Part shown: one piece after another, positions 1 to 12,200 of the stretch | Layout of the letters: every line of letters starts with the position of its first letter | How positions within the stretch are numbered: the first letter of the stretch is position 1 | Assembly (NCBI GenBank): GCA_026008535.1 | Contig: BRKX01000013.1 | Span: forward strand, 58,663,726-58,727,725 | DNA from: Perilla frutescens | Taxonomy: Eukaryota; Streptophyta; Magnoliopsida; Lamiales; Lamiaceae | Direction of reading: 5' to 3' | DNA: 64,000 nt | Notes under the pieces: model-generated | The model's database searches: none | What the model was told of the DNA's origin: nothing | The model's input: only the letters and a program-made list of their open reading frames with translations | Made by a program: the position numbers and the translations under genes

Positions 1-246
1 TGTTACTCTCTCCAGAAGTAAGCGTTACCCGTGATTCTTGTTGCGTTGGATTCCTAACTCAAATAACTACCCTACCAAAAATCGAACCTGTAGAAACCCT
101 ATTTGAGTCGGCCTCTAGGTGATTATCAAGTTGATTTCTAAAACCGTCACCTCTTATGTAGGGATCGGGGTGAACGTCGGGTTTTTCATTGAGTCTAGCA
201 TTTTTGAACACTAGAGTCCATTATGCATCAATCCATATGATCATAT
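1..246 (+). repeat. Partial satellite monomer at left edge
   Basis: The window opens inside a monomer, about 115 bases after its expected start. The visible part has the 'ctgttac'-type, 'gcgttacc' and 'ccctaccaaaaatcgaacc' variants, so it belongs to the class seen again at 4939 and 7466. It also carries 'gatttctaaaacc', a variant shared with the monomers starting at 969 and 12876. The array therefore continues to the left of this window. Confidence 0.95.
235..246. repeat. 12-bp palindrome at the monomer junction (representative)
   Basis: 'atatgatcatat' is its own reverse complement and lies at offsets 350-361, just before the start motif. It is present in most monomers. Variants that break it are clustered by subfamily: 'atatggtcatat' (before 54036, 56923, 58367, 60171, 63058), 'atatgagcatat' (before 30214 and 36355) and 'gtatgatcatat' (before 53675, 56562 and 62697). 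Any protein-binding role is unknown. Confidence 0.85.
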
Positions 247-263
247 ATGCCTAATCCATCCAC

Positions 264-284
264 TTTTGAAAAAATCAAATTTTT
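264..284. other. A/T-tract segment, possible intrinsic bend (representative)
   Basis: Offsets 18-38 hold 'tttt', 'aaaaaa' and 'aaattttt' tracts in quick succession, in nearly every monomer; the main variant is 'tcaagttttt'. Short A/T tracts spaced near the helical repeat are a known cause of DNA curvature in satellites. Curvature here is an inference and has not been computed. Confidence 0.5.
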
Positions 285-292
285 GAGCCCGC

Positions 293-312
293 CCAAAGGG
301 GTACCCCTTTGG
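293..312. repeat. 20-bp perfect palindrome centred on GGTACC (representative)
   Basis: 'ccaaaggggtacccctttgg' is its own reverse complement and lies at offsets 47-66 of the monomer. It recurs in most of the copies. Variants alter the centre ('ggagtacc', 'gggatacc', 'gggttactcc'), but the arms 'ccaaagg' and 'cctttgg' are usually kept. A dyad of this length could bind a dimeric protein or extrude as a small cruciform; neither is shown by the sequence. Confidence 0.95.
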
Positions 313-342
313 CCGGTGGCCAGATTTGGCCCGGTTTTCTGG

Positions 343-363
343 CAGCCGTCAGTAAAACGGCTA
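343..363. repeat. Short hairpin in each monomer (representative)
   Basis: 'agccgt' and 'acggct' flank the seven bases 'cagtaaa' at offsets 98-116. In 'ctgttac' and 'ctgtaac' monomers the stem gains a pair (cagccgt/acggctg). In 'ggcttccgtc' monomers the stem is weakened. It is too short and lacks a T run, so I do not call it a terminator. Confidence 0.6.
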
Positions 364-520
364 TAACTCTCTCTAGAAGTAAGCTTTACCCGTGATTCTT
401 GTTGCATTGGAATCCTAACTCAAATATCTACACTAACAAAAGTCGAACTGGTAGAAACCCTATTTGAGTCGGCCTCTAGGTGATTATCCAGTTGATTTCC
501 AAAACCGTCACCTCTTATGT

Positions 521-536
521 AGGGATCGGGGTGAAC
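521..536. other. Nearly invariant 16-bp block of the monomer (representative)
   Basis: 'agggatcggggtgaac' at offsets 275-290 is almost unchanged through the array, whereas offsets of about 115-210 carry most subfamily variants. The exceptions I saw are few: 'gatcgaggtg' (about 17851), 'gggtaaac' (about 14233 and 26162), 'gatcagggtg' (about 49264) and 'ggattgggg' (about 50706 and 52149). The rearranged monomer 8909 lacks it. It could be a protein-binding site or simply well homogenised. Confidence 0.55.
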
Positions 537-3500
537 GTCGGGTTTTTCATTGAGTCTAGCATTTTTGCACACAAGAGTCCATTATGCATCAATCCATATG
601 ATCATATATGCCTAATCCGTCCACTTTTGAAAAAATCAAATTTTTGAGCCCGCCCAAAGGGGTACCCCTTTGGCCGGTGGCTAGATTTGGCCCGGTTTTC
701 TGGCAGCCGTCAGTAAAACGGCTATAACTCTCTCTAGAAGTAAACTTTACCCGTGATTCTTGTTGCATTGGAATCCTAACTCAAATATCTACACTAACAA
801 AAGTCGAACTGGTAGAAACCCTATTTGAGTCGGCCTCTAGGTGATTATCCAGTTGATTTCCAAAACCGTCACCTCTTATGTAGGGATCGGGGTGAACATC
901 GGGTTTTTCATTGAGTCTAGCATTTTTGAACACTAGAGTCCATTATGCATCAATCCATATGATCATATATGCCTAATCCGTCCACTTTTGAAAAAATCAA
1001 ATTTTTGAGCCCGCCCAAAGGGGTACCCCTTTGGCCGGTGGCCAGATTTGGCCCCGTTTTTTGGCAGCCGTCAGTAAAACGGCTGTTACTCTCTCCAGAA
1101 GTGAGCGTTACCCGTGATTCTTGTTGCGTTGGATTTCTAACTCAAATATCTACCCTACCAAAAGTCGAACCTGTAGAAACCCTATTTGAGTCGGCCTCTA
1201 GGTGATTATCAATTTGATTTCTAAAACCGTCACCTCTTATGTAGGGATCGGGGTGAACGTCGAGTTTTTCATTGAGTCTAGCATTTTTGCACACAAGAGT
1301 CCATTATGCATCAATCCATATGATCATATATGCCTAATCCGTCCACTTTTGAAAAAATCAAATTTTTGAGCCCGCCCAAAGGAGTACCCCTTTGGCCGGT
1401 GGCCAGATTTGGCCCGGTTTTCTGGCAGCCCTCAGTAAAACGGCTATAACTCTCTCCAGAAGTAAGCTTTACCCGTGATTCATATTACGTTGGAATCCTA
1501 ACTCAAATATCTACACTAACAAAAGTCGAACTGGTAGAAACCCTATTTGAGTCGGCCTCTAGGTGATTATCCAGTTGATTTCCAAAACCGTCACCTCTTA
1601 TGTAGGGATCGGGGTGAATGTCGGGTTTTTCATTGAGTCTAGCATTTTTGAACACTAGAGTCCATTATGAATCAATCCATATGATCATATATGCCTAATC
1701 CGTCCACTTTTGAAAAAATCAAGTTTTTGAGCCCGCCCAAAGGGGTACCCCTTTGGCCAGTGGACAGATTTGGCCCCGTTTTCTGGCAGCCGTCAGTAAA
1801 ACGGCTATAACTCTCTCCAGAAGTAAGCTTTACCCATGATTCTTGTTGCGTTGGATTCCTAACTCAAATATCTACCCTACCAAAAGTCGAACCTGTAGAA
1901 ACCCTATTTGAGTCGGCCTCTAGGTGATAATCAAGTTGATTTCCAAAACCGTCACCTCTTATGTAGGGATCGGGGTGAACATCGGGTTTTTTATTGAGTC
2001 TAGCATTTTTGAACACTAGAGTCCATTATGCATCAATCCATATGATCATATATGCCTAATCCGTCCACTTTTGAAAAAATCAAATTTTTGAGCCCGCCCA
2101 AAGGAGTACCCCTTTGGCCGGTGGCCAGATTTGGCCCGGTTTTCTGGCAGCCGTCAGTAAAACGGCTATAACTCTCTCCAGAAGTAAGCTTTACCCGTGA
2201 TTCTTATTACGTTGGAATCCTAACTCAAATATCTACACTAACAAAAGTCGAACTGGTAGAAAGCCTATTTGAGTCGGCCTGTAGGTGATAATCAAGTTGA
2301 TTTCCAAAACCGTCACCTCTTATGTAGGGATCGGGGTGAACGTCGGGTTTTTCATTGAGTCTAGCATTTTTGAACACTAGAGTCCATTATGAATCAATCC
2401 ATATGATCATATATGCCTAATCCGTCCACTTTTGAAAAAATCAAGTTTTTGAGCCCGCCCAAAGGGGTACCCCTTTGGCCAGTGGACAGATCTGGCCCCG
2501 TTTTCTGGCAGCCGTCAGTAAAACGGCTATAACTCTCTCCAGAAGTAAGCTTTACCCGTGATTCTTGTTGCGTTGGATTCCTAACTCAAATATCTACCCT
2601 ACCAAAAGTCGAACCTGTAGAAAGCCTATTTGAGTCGGCCTGTAGGTGATAATCAAGTTGATTTCCAAAACCGTCACCTCTTATGTAGGGATCGGGGTGA
2701 ACGTCGGGTTTTTCATTGAGTCTAGCATTTTTGAACACTAGAGTCCATTATGCATCAATCCATATGATCATATATATCTAATCCGTCCACTTTTGAAAAA
2801 ATCAAATTTTTGAGCCCGCCCAAAGGGGTACCCCTTTGGCCGGTGGCCAGATTTGGCCCCGTTTTGTGGCAGCCGTCAGTAAAACGGCTATAACTCTCTC
2901 CAGAAGTAAGCTTTACCCGTGATTCTTGTTGCGTTGGAATCCTAACTCAAATATCTATACTAACAAAAGTCGAACTGGTAGAAACCCTATTTGAGTCGGC
3001 CTATAGGTGATTATCAAGTTGATTTCCAAAACCGTCACCTCTTATGTAGGGATCGGGGTGAACGTCGGGTTTTTCATTAAGTCTAGCATTTTTGAACACT
3101 AGAGTCCATTATGCATCAATCCATATGATCATATATGCCTAATCCGTCCACTTTTGAAAAAATCAAATTTTTGAGCCCGCCCAAAGGAGTACCCCTTTGG
3201 CCGGTGGCCAGATTTGGCCCGGTTTTCTGGCAGCCGTCAGTAAAACGGCTATAACTCTCTCCAGAAGTAAGCTTTACCCGTGATTCTTATTACCTTGGAA
3301 TCCTAACTCAAATATCTACACTAACAAAATTCGAACTGGTAGAAACCCTATTTGAGTCGGCCTCTAGGTGATTATCCAGTTGATTTCCAAAACCGTCACC
3401 TCTTATGTAGGGATCGGGGTGAACGTCGGGTTTTTCATTGAGTCTAGCATTTTTGAACACTAGAGTCCATTATGAATCAATCCATATGATCATATATGCC

Positions 3501-3855
3501 TAATCCGTCCACTTTTGAAAAAAACAAGTTTTTGAGCCCGCCCAAAGGGGTACCCCTTTGGCCAGTGGACAGATTTGGCCCCGTTTTCTGGCAGCCGTCA
3601 GTAAAACGGCTATAACTCTCTCCAGAAGTAAGCTTTACCCATGATTCTTGTTGCGTTGGATTCCTAACTCAAATATCTACCCTACCAAAAGTCGAACCTG
3701 TAGAAACCCTATTTGAGTCGGCCTCTAGGTGATAATCAAGTTGATTTCCAAAACCGTCACCTCTTATGTAGGGATCGGGGTGAACCTCGGGTTTTTCATT
3801 GAGTCTAGCTTTTTGAACACTAGAGTCCATTATGCATCAATCCATATGATCATAT

Positions 3856-6382
3856 ATGCCTAATCCGTCCACTTTTGAAAAAATCAAATTTTTGAGCCCG
3901 CCCAAAGGGGTACCCCTTTGGCCGGTGGCCAGATTTGGCCCCGTTTTTTGGCAGCCGTCAGTAAAACGGCTGTTACTCTCTCCAGAAGTGAGCGTTACCC
4001 GTGATTCTTGTTGCGTTGGATTTCTAACTCAAATATCTACCCTACCAAAAGTCGAACCTGTAGAAACCCTATTTGAGTCGGCCTCTAGGTGATTATCAAT
4101 TTGATTTCCAAAACCGTCACCTCTTATGTAGGGATCGGGGTGAACGTCGAGTTTTTCATTGAGTCTAGCATTTTTGCACACAAGAGTCCATTATGCATCA
4201 ATCGATATGATCATATATGCCTAATCCGTCCACTTTTGAAAAAATCAAATTTTTGAGCCCGCCCAAAGGGGTACCCCTTTGGCCGGTGGCTAGATTTGGC
4301 CCGGTTTTCTGGCAGCCGTCAGTAAAACGGCTATAACTCTCTCTAGAAGTAAGCTTTACCCGTGATTCTTGTTGCATTGGAATCCTAACTCAAATATCTA
4401 CACTAACAAAAGTCGAACTGGTAGAAACCCTATTTGAGTCGGCCTCTAGGTGATTATCCAGTTGATTTCCAAAACCGTCACCTCTTATGTAGGGATCGGG
4501 GTGAACGTCGGGTTTTTCATTGAGTCTAGCATTTTTGAACACTAGAGTCCATTATGAATCAATCCATATGATCATATATGCCTAATCCGTCCACTTTTGA
4601 GAAAATCAAGTTTTTGAGCCCGCCCAAAGGGGTACCCCTTTGGCCAGTGGCCAGATTTGGCCCCGTTTTCTGGCAGCCGTCAGTAAAACGGCTATAACTC
4701 TCTCCAGAAGTAAGCTTTACCCGTGATTCTTATTGCGTTGGATTCCTAACTCAAATATCTACCCTACCAAAAGTCAAACCTGTAGAAACCCTATTTGAGT
4801 CAGCCTCTAGGTGATAATCAAGTTGATTTCCAAAACCGTCACCTCTTATGTAGGGATCGGGGTGAACGTCGGGTGTTTCATTGAGTCTAGCATTTTTGAA
4901 CACTAGAGTCCATTATGAATCAATCCATATGATCATATATGCCTAATCCGTCCACTTTTGAAAAAATCAAATTTTTGAGCCCGCCCAAAGGGATACCCCT
5001 TTGGGCGGTGGCCAGATTTGGCCCCGTTTTTTGGCAGCCGTCAGTGAAACGGCTGTTACTCTCTCCAGAAGTAAGCGTTACCCGTGATTCTTGTTGCGTT
5101 GGATTCCTAACTCAAATATCTACCCTACCAAAAATCGAACCTCTAGAAACCCTATTTGAGTCGGCCTCTAGGTGATTATCAAGTTGATTTCCAAAACCGT
5201 CACCTCTTATGTAGGGATCGGGGTGAACGTCGGGTTTTTCATTGAGTCTAGCATTTTTTAACACTAGAGTCCATTATGCATCAATCCATATGATCATATA
5301 TGCCTAATCCGTCCACTTTTGAAAAAATCAAATTTTTGAGCCCGCCCAAAGGGGTACCCCTTTGGCCGGTGGCCAGATTTGGCCCCGTTTTTTGGCAGCC
5401 GTCAGTAAAACGGCTGTTACTCTCTCCAGAAGTGAGCGTTACCCGTGATTCTTGTTGCGTTGGAATCCTAACTCAAATATCTACCCTACCAAAAGTCGAA
5501 CCTGTAGAAACCCTATTTGAGTCGGCCTCTAGGTGATTATCAAGTTGATTTCCAAAACCGTCACCTCTTATGTAGGGATCGGGGTGAACGTCGGGTTTTT
5601 CATTAAGTCTAGCATTTTTGAACACTAGAGTCCATTATGCATCAATCCATATGATCATATATGCCTAATCCGTCCACTTTTGAAAAAATCAAATTTTTGA
5701 GCCCGCCCAAAGGAGTACCCCTTTGGCCGGTGGCCAGATTTGGCCCGGTTTTCTGGCAGCCGTCAGTAAAACGGCTATAACTCTCTCCAGAAGTAAGCTT
5801 TACCCGTGATTCATATTACGTTGGAATCCTAACTCAAATATCTACACTAACAAAAGTCGAACTGGTAGAAACCCTATTTGAGTCGGCCTCTAGGTGATTA
5901 TCCAGTTGATTTCCAAAACCGTCACCTCTTATGTAGGGATCGGGGTGAACGTCGGGTTTTTCATTGAGTCTAGCATTTTTGAACACTAGAGTCCATTATG
6001 AATCAATCCATATGATCATATATGCCTAATCCGTCCACTTTTGAAAAAATCAAGTTTTTGAGCCAGCCCAAAGGGGTACCCCTTTGGCCAGTGGACAGAT
6101 TTGGCCCCGTTTTCTGGCAGCCGTCAGTAAAACAGCTATAACTCTCTCCAGAAGTAAGCTTTACCCATGATTCTTGTTGCGTTGGATTCCTAACTCAAAT
6201 ATCTACCCTACCAAAAGTCGAACCTGTAGAAACCCTATTTGAGTCGGCCTCTAGGTGATAATCAAGTTGATTTCCAAAACCGTCACCTCTTATGTAGGGA
6301 TCGGGGTGAACATCGGGTTTTTCATTGAGTCTAGCATTTTTGAACACTAGAGTCCATTATGCATCAATCCATATGATCATAT
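3856..6382 (+). repeat. 7-monomer higher-order repeat, copy 1 (2527 bp)
   Basis: Seven monomers (3856, 4217, 4578, 4939, 5300, 5661, 6022). The first shares private variants with the monomers at 969 and 6383: 'gtgagcgtt', 'ggatttctaac', 'tatcaatttg', 'gtcgagttttt' and 'ttgcacacaag'. The third has 'cttttgagaaaatc', as does 7105. The fourth has 'gggatacccctttgggcgg', as does 7466. The 2527-bp offset between these pairs is exactly 7 x 361. An earlier relative of the first monomer at 969 is eight monomers upstream, so the unit has varied in length. Confidence 0.8.
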
Positions 6383-7826
6383 ATGCCTAATCCGTCCACT
6401 TTTGAAAAAATCAAATTTTTGAGCCCGCCCAAAGGGGTACCCCTTTGGCCGGTGGCCAGATTTGGCCCCGTTTTTTGGCAGCCGTCAGTAAAACGGCTGT
6501 TACTCTCTCCAGAAGTGAGCGTTACCCGTGATTCTTGTTGCGTTGGATTTCTAACTCAAATATCTACCCTACCAAAAGTCGAACCTGTAGAAACCCTATT
6601 TGAGTCGGCCTCTAGGTGATTATCAATTTGATTTCCAAAACCGTCACCTCTTATGTAGGGATCGGGGTGAACGTCGAGTTTTTCATTGAGTCTAGCATTT
6701 TTGCACACAAGAGTCCATTATGCATCAATCCATATGATCATATATGCCTAATCCGTCCACTTTTGAAAAAATCAAATTTTTGAGCCCGCCCAAAGGAGTA
6801 CCCCTTTGGCCGGTGGCTAGATTTGGCCCGGTTTTCTGGCAGCCGTCAGTAAAACGGCTATAACTCTCTCTAGAAGTAAGCTTTACCCGTGATTCTTGTT
6901 GCATTGGAATCCTAACTCAAATATCTACACTAACAAAAGTTGAACTGGTAGAAACCCTATTTGAGTCGGCCTCTAGGTGATTATCCAGTTGATTTCCAAA
7001 ACCGTCACCTCTTATGTAGGGATCGGGGTGAACGTCGGGTTTTTCATTGAGTCTAGCATTTTTGAACACTAGAGTCCATTATGAATCAATCCATATGATC
7101 ATATATGCCTAATCCGTCCACTTTTGAGAAAATCAAGTTTTTGAGCCCGCCCAAAGGGGTACCCCTTTGGCCAGTGGCCAGATTTGGCCCCGTTTTCTGG
7201 CAGCCGTCAGTAAAACGGCTATAACTCTCTCCAGAAGTAAGCTTTACCCGTGATTCTTATTGCGTTGGATTCCTAACTCAAATATCTACCCTACCAAAAG
7301 TCAAACCTGTAGAAACCCTATTTGAGTCAGCCTCTAGGTGATAATCAAGTTGATTTCCAAAACCGTCACCTCTTATGTAGGGATCGGGGTGAACGTCGGG
7401 TTTTTCATTGAGTCTAGCATTTTTGAACACTAGAGTCCATTATGAATCAATCCATATGATCATATATGCCTAATCCGTCCACTTTTGAAAAAATCAAATT
7501 TTTGAGCCCGCCCAAAGGGATACCCCTTTGGGCGGTGGCCAGATTTGGCCCCGTTTTTTGGCAGCCGTCAGTGAAACGGCTGTTACTCTCTCCAGAAGTA
7601 AGCATTACCCGTGATTCTTGTTGCGTTGGATTCCTAACTCAAATATCTACCCTACCAAAAATCGAACCTATAGAAACCCTATTTGAGTCGGCCTCTAGGT
7701 GATTATCAAGTTGATTTCCAAAACCGTCACCTCTTATGTAGGGATCGGGGTGAACGTCGAGTTTTTCATTAAGTCTAGCATTTTTGAACACTAGAGTCCA
7801 TTATGCATCAATCCATATGATCATAT
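6383..7826 (+). repeat. 7-monomer higher-order repeat, copy 2 (first four monomers)
   Basis: Monomers 6383, 6744, 7105 and 7466 match 3856, 4217, 4578 and 4939 in order, at a constant 2527-bp offset and sharing the private variants listed for copy 1. The match then jumps: the monomer at 7827 resembles 5661 ('ggagtacc', 'gattcatattacg') instead of 5300. One monomer has therefore been lost relative to copy 1, or gained in copy 1. Confidence 0.75.
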
Positions 7827-9076
7827 ATGCCTAATCCGTCCACTTTTGAAAAAATCAAATTTTTGAGCCCGCCCAAAGGAGTACCCCTTTGGCCGGGGCC
7901 AGATTTGGCCCGGTTTTCTGGCAGCCGTCAGTAAAACGGATATAACTCTCTCCAGAAGTAAGCTTTACCCGTGATTCATATTACGTTGGAATCCTAACTC
8001 AAATATCTACACTAACAAAAGTCGAACTGGTAGAAACCCTATTTGAGTCGGCCTCTAGGTGATTATCCAGTTGATTTCCAAAACCGTCACCTCTTATGTA
8101 GGGATCGGGGTGAACGTCGGGTTTTTCATTGAGTCTAGCATTTTTGAACACTAGAGTCCATTATGAATCAATCCATATGATCATATATGCCTAATCCGTC
8201 CACTTTTGAGAAAATCAAGTTTTTGAGCCCGCCCAAAGGGGTACGCCTTTGGCCAGTGGCCAGATTTGGCCCCGTTTTCTGGCAGCCGTCAGTAAAACGG
8301 CTATAACTCTCTCCAGAAGTAAGCTTTACCCGTGATTCTTATTGCATTGGATTCCTAACTCAAATATCGACCCTACCAAAAGTCAAACCTGTAGAAACCC
8401 TATTTGAGTCAGCCTCTAGGTGATAATCAAGTTGATTTCCAAAACCGTCACCTCTTATGTAGGGATCGGGGTGAACGTCGGGTTTTTCATTGAGTCTAGC
8501 ATTTTTGAACACCAGAGTCCATTATGCATCAATCCATATGATCATATATGCCTAATCCGTCCACTTTTGAAAAAATCAAATTTTTGAGCCCGCCCAAAGG
8601 AGTACCCCTTTGGCCGGTGGCCAGATTTGGCCCGGTTTTCTGGCAGCCGTCAGTAAAACGGCTATAACTCTCTCCAGAAGTATGCTTTACCCGTGATTCT
8701 TGTTGCGTTGGAATCCTAACTCAAATATCTACACTAACAAAAGTCAAACTGTTAGAAACCCTATTTGAGTCGGCCTCTAGGTGATTATCCAGTTGATTTC
8801 CAAAACCGTCACCTCTTATGTAGGGATCGGGGTGAACGTCGGGTTTTTCATTGAGTCTAGCATTTTTGAACACTAGAGTCCATTATGAATCAATCCATAT
8901 GATCATATATGCCTAATCCGTCCACTTTTGAAAAAATCAAATTTTTAAGCCCGCCCAAAGGGGTATCCTTTGGCCGGTGGCCAGATTTGGCCCCGTTTTG
9001 TGGCAGCCGTCAGTAAAACGGCTATAACTCTCTCCAGAAGTAAGCTTTACCCGTGATTCTTGTTGCGTTGGAATCC

Positions 9077-9223
9077 TAACTCAAATATCTACACTAACAA
9101 AAGTCGAACTGGATAATAACCTAGAGGCCGACTCAAATAGGGTTTCTACCAGTTCGACTTTTGTTAGTGTAGATATTTGAGTTAGCATTTTGTTTCTACC
9201 AGTTTGATTTTGTTAGCATTTTT
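9077..9223. repeat. Fold-back rearrangement: inverted duplication inside a monomer
   Basis: The monomer starting at 8909 is normal up to 9112. Bases 9111-9184 are then a reverse-complement copy of monomer sequence, with one mismatch to the family. This creates a perfect 36-bp inverted repeat, 9077-9112 against 9149-9184, separated by 36 bases. A short stretch 'gttagcatttt' follows (9181-9191), then a second inverted fragment (about 9190-9215, one deletion and one substitution from its source), then 'gttagcattttt' again at 9213, after which the normal forward sequence resumes. The segment that usually carries the invariant block is missing, and the monomer is 356 bp. This is the only reverse-orientation monomer sequence I found. 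Confidence 0.92.
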
Positions 9224-12200
9224 GAACACTAGAGTCCATTATGAATCAATCCATATGATCATATATGCCTAATCCGTCCACTTTTGAAAAAATCAAATTT
9301 TTGAGCCCGCCCAAAGGGGTACCCCTTTGGCCGGTGCCCAGATTTGGCCCCGTTTTCTGGCAGCCGTCAGTAAAACGGCTATAACTCTCTCCAGAAGTAA
9401 GCTTTACCCGTGATTCTTGTTGCGTTGGATTCCTAACTCAAATATCTACCCTACCTAAAGTCAAACCTGTAGAAACCCTATTTGAGTCGGCCTCTAGGTG
9501 ATAATCAAGTTGATTTCCAAAACCGTCACCTCTTTTGTAGGGATCGGGGTGAACGTCGGGTTTTTCATTGAGTCTAGCATTTTTTAACACTAGAGTCCAT
9601 TATGCATCAATCCATATGATCATATATGCCTAATCCGTCCACTTTTGAAAAAATCAAATTTTTGAGCCCGCCCAAAGGGGTACCCCTTTGGCCGGTGGCC
9701 AGATTTGGCCTCGTTTTGTGGCAGCCGTCAGTAAAACGGCTATAACTCTCTCCAGAAGTAAGCTTTACCCGTGATTCTTGTTGCGTTGGAATCCTAACTC
9801 AAATATCTACACTAACAAAAGTCGAACTGGTAGAAACCCTATTTGAGTCGGCCTCTAGGTGATTATCAAGTTGATTTCCAAAACCGTCACCTCTTATGTA
9901 GGGATCGGGGTGAACGTCGGGTTTTTTCATTGAGTCTAGCATTTTTGAACACTAGAGTCCATTATGCATCAATCCATATGATCATATATGCCTAATCCGT
10001 ACACTTTTGAAAAAATCAAATTTTTGAGCCCGCCCAAAGGGGTACCCCTTTGGCCGGTGGCCAGATTTGGCCCGGATTTCTGGCAACCGTCAGTAAAACG
10101 GCTATAACTCTCTCCAGAAGTAAGCTTTACCCGTGATTCTTATTGCGTTGGAATCCTAACTCAAATATCTACACTAACAAAAGTCGAACTGGTAGAAACC
10201 CTATTTGAGTCGGCCTCTAGGTGATTATCCAGTTGATTTCCAAAACCGTCACCTCTTATGTAGGGATCGGGGTGAACGTCGGGTTTTTCATTGAGTCTAG
10301 CATTTTTGAACACTAGAGTCCATTATGAATCAATCCATATGATCATATATGCCTAATCCGTCCACTTTTGAAAAAATCAAGTTTTTGAGCCCGCCCAAAG
10401 GGGTACCCCTTTGGCCAGTGGCCAGATTTGGCCCCGTTTTCTGGCAGCCGTCAGTAAAACGGCTATAACTCTCTCCAGAAGTAAGCTTTACCTGTGATTC
10501 TTGTTGCGTTGGATTCCTAACTCAAATATCTACCCTACCAAAAGTCGAACCTGTAGAAACCCTATTTGAGTCGGCCTCTAGGTGATAATCAAGTTGATTT
10601 CCAAAACCGTCACCTCTTATGTAGGGATCGGGGTGAACGTCGGGTTTTTCATTGAGTCTAGCATTTTTGAACACTAGAGTCCATTATGCATCAATCCATA
10701 TGATCATATATGCCTAATCCGTCCACTTTTAAAAAAATCAAGTTTTTGAGCCCGCCCAAAGGGGTACCCCTTTGGCCAATGGCCAGATTTGGCCCCGTTT
10801 TCTGGCAGCCGTCAATAAAACGGCTATAACTCTCTCCAGAAGTAAGCTTTACCCGTGATTCTTATTGCGTTGGATTCATAACTCAAATATCTACCCTACC
10901 AAAAGTAAAACCTGTAGAAACTCTATTTGAGTCAGCCTCTAGGTGATAATCAAGTTGATTTCCAAAACCGTCACCTCTTATATAGGGATCGGGGTGAACG
11001 TCGGGTTTTTCATTGAGTCTAGCATTTTTGAACACTAGAGTCCATTATGCATCAATCCATATGATCATATATATCTAATCCGTCCACTTTTGAAAAAATC
11101 AAATTTTTGAGCCCGCCCAAAGGGGTACCCCTTTGGCCGGTGGCCAGATTTGTCCCCGTTTTGTGGCAGCCGTCAGTAAAACGGCTATAACTCTCTCCAG
11201 AAGTAAGCTTTACCCGTGATTCTTGTTGCGTTGGAATCTTAACTCAAATATCTACACTAACAAAAGTCGAACTGGTAGAAACCCTATTTGAGTCGGCCTC
11301 TAGGTGATTATCAATTTGATTTCCAAAACCGTCACCTCTTATGTAGGGATCGGGGTGAACGTCGGGTTTTTCATTGAGTCTAGCATTTTTGAACACTAGA
11401 GTGCATTATGCATCAATCCATATGATCATATATGCCTAATCCGTCCACTTTTGAAAAAATCAAATTTTTGAGCCCGCCCAGAGGGGTACCCCTTTGGCCG
11501 GTGGCCAGATTTGTCCCGGTTTTCTGGCAGCCGTCAGTAAAACGGCTATAACTCTCTCTAGAAGTATGCTTTACCCGTGATTCTTGTTGCGATGGAATGC
11601 TAACTTAAATATCTACACTAACAAAAGTCAAACTGGTAGAAACCCTATTTGAGTCGGCCTCTAGGTGATTATCCAGTTGATTTCCAAAACCGTCACCTCT
11701 TATGTAGGGATCGGGGTGAACGTCGGGTTTTTCATTGAGTCTAGCATTTTTGAACACTAGAGTCCATTATGAATCAATCCATATGATCATATATGCCTAA
11801 TCCGTCCACTTTTGAGAAAATCAAGTTTTTGAGCCCGCCCAAAGGGGTACCCCTTTGGCCAGTGGCCAGATTTGGCCCCTTTTTCTGGCAGCCGTCAGTA
11901 AAACGGCTATAACTCTCTCCAGAAGTAAGCTTTACCCGTGATTCTTATTGCGTTGGATTCCTAACTCAAATATCTACCCTACCAAAAGTCAAACCTGTAG
12001 AAACCCTATTTGAGTCAGCCTCTAGGTGATAATCAAGTTGATTTCCAAAACCGTCACCTCTTATGTAGGGATCGGGGTGAACGTCGGGTTTTTCATTGAG
12101 TCTAGCATTTTTGAACACTAGAGTCCATTATGAATCAATCCATATGATCATATATGCCTAATCCGTCCACTTTTGAAAAAATCAAATTTTTGAGCCCGCC

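Noticed and set aside
344..362. Hairpin as a transcription terminator
   Set aside because: The stem is 6-7 bp, is not followed by a T run, and recurs in every monomer without an associated gene.
401..417. Possible CENP-B-box-like motif ('cgttggaatcc', seen in many monomers)
   Set aside because: Only the core 'cgttggaa' agrees with the mammalian box. The TTCG at the start and the CGGG at the end, which are needed for binding, are absent, and many monomers read 'cgttggattcc' or 'acgttgg'.
1160..1175. Minus-strand 'ggttcgac' resembling a Pol III B box
   Set aside because: The final C positions of the B-box consensus are not met, and I found no A box at a suitable distance or T-run terminator after it. 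I see no evidence for a tRNA- or SINE-derived unit.
969..1205. 78-codon plus-strand open frame beginning at 'atgcctaatcc', repeated in dozens of monomers (also seen at 3856, 20098, 54758 and others)
   Set aside because: It is open only where the monomer has 'ctgttac'; the common 'ctataac' and 'ctgtaac' variants put a TAA in frame. The unit length of 361 is not a multiple of three, so frames do not continue between monomers. There is no promoter or codon signal, and near-identity between copies follows from satellite homogenisation.
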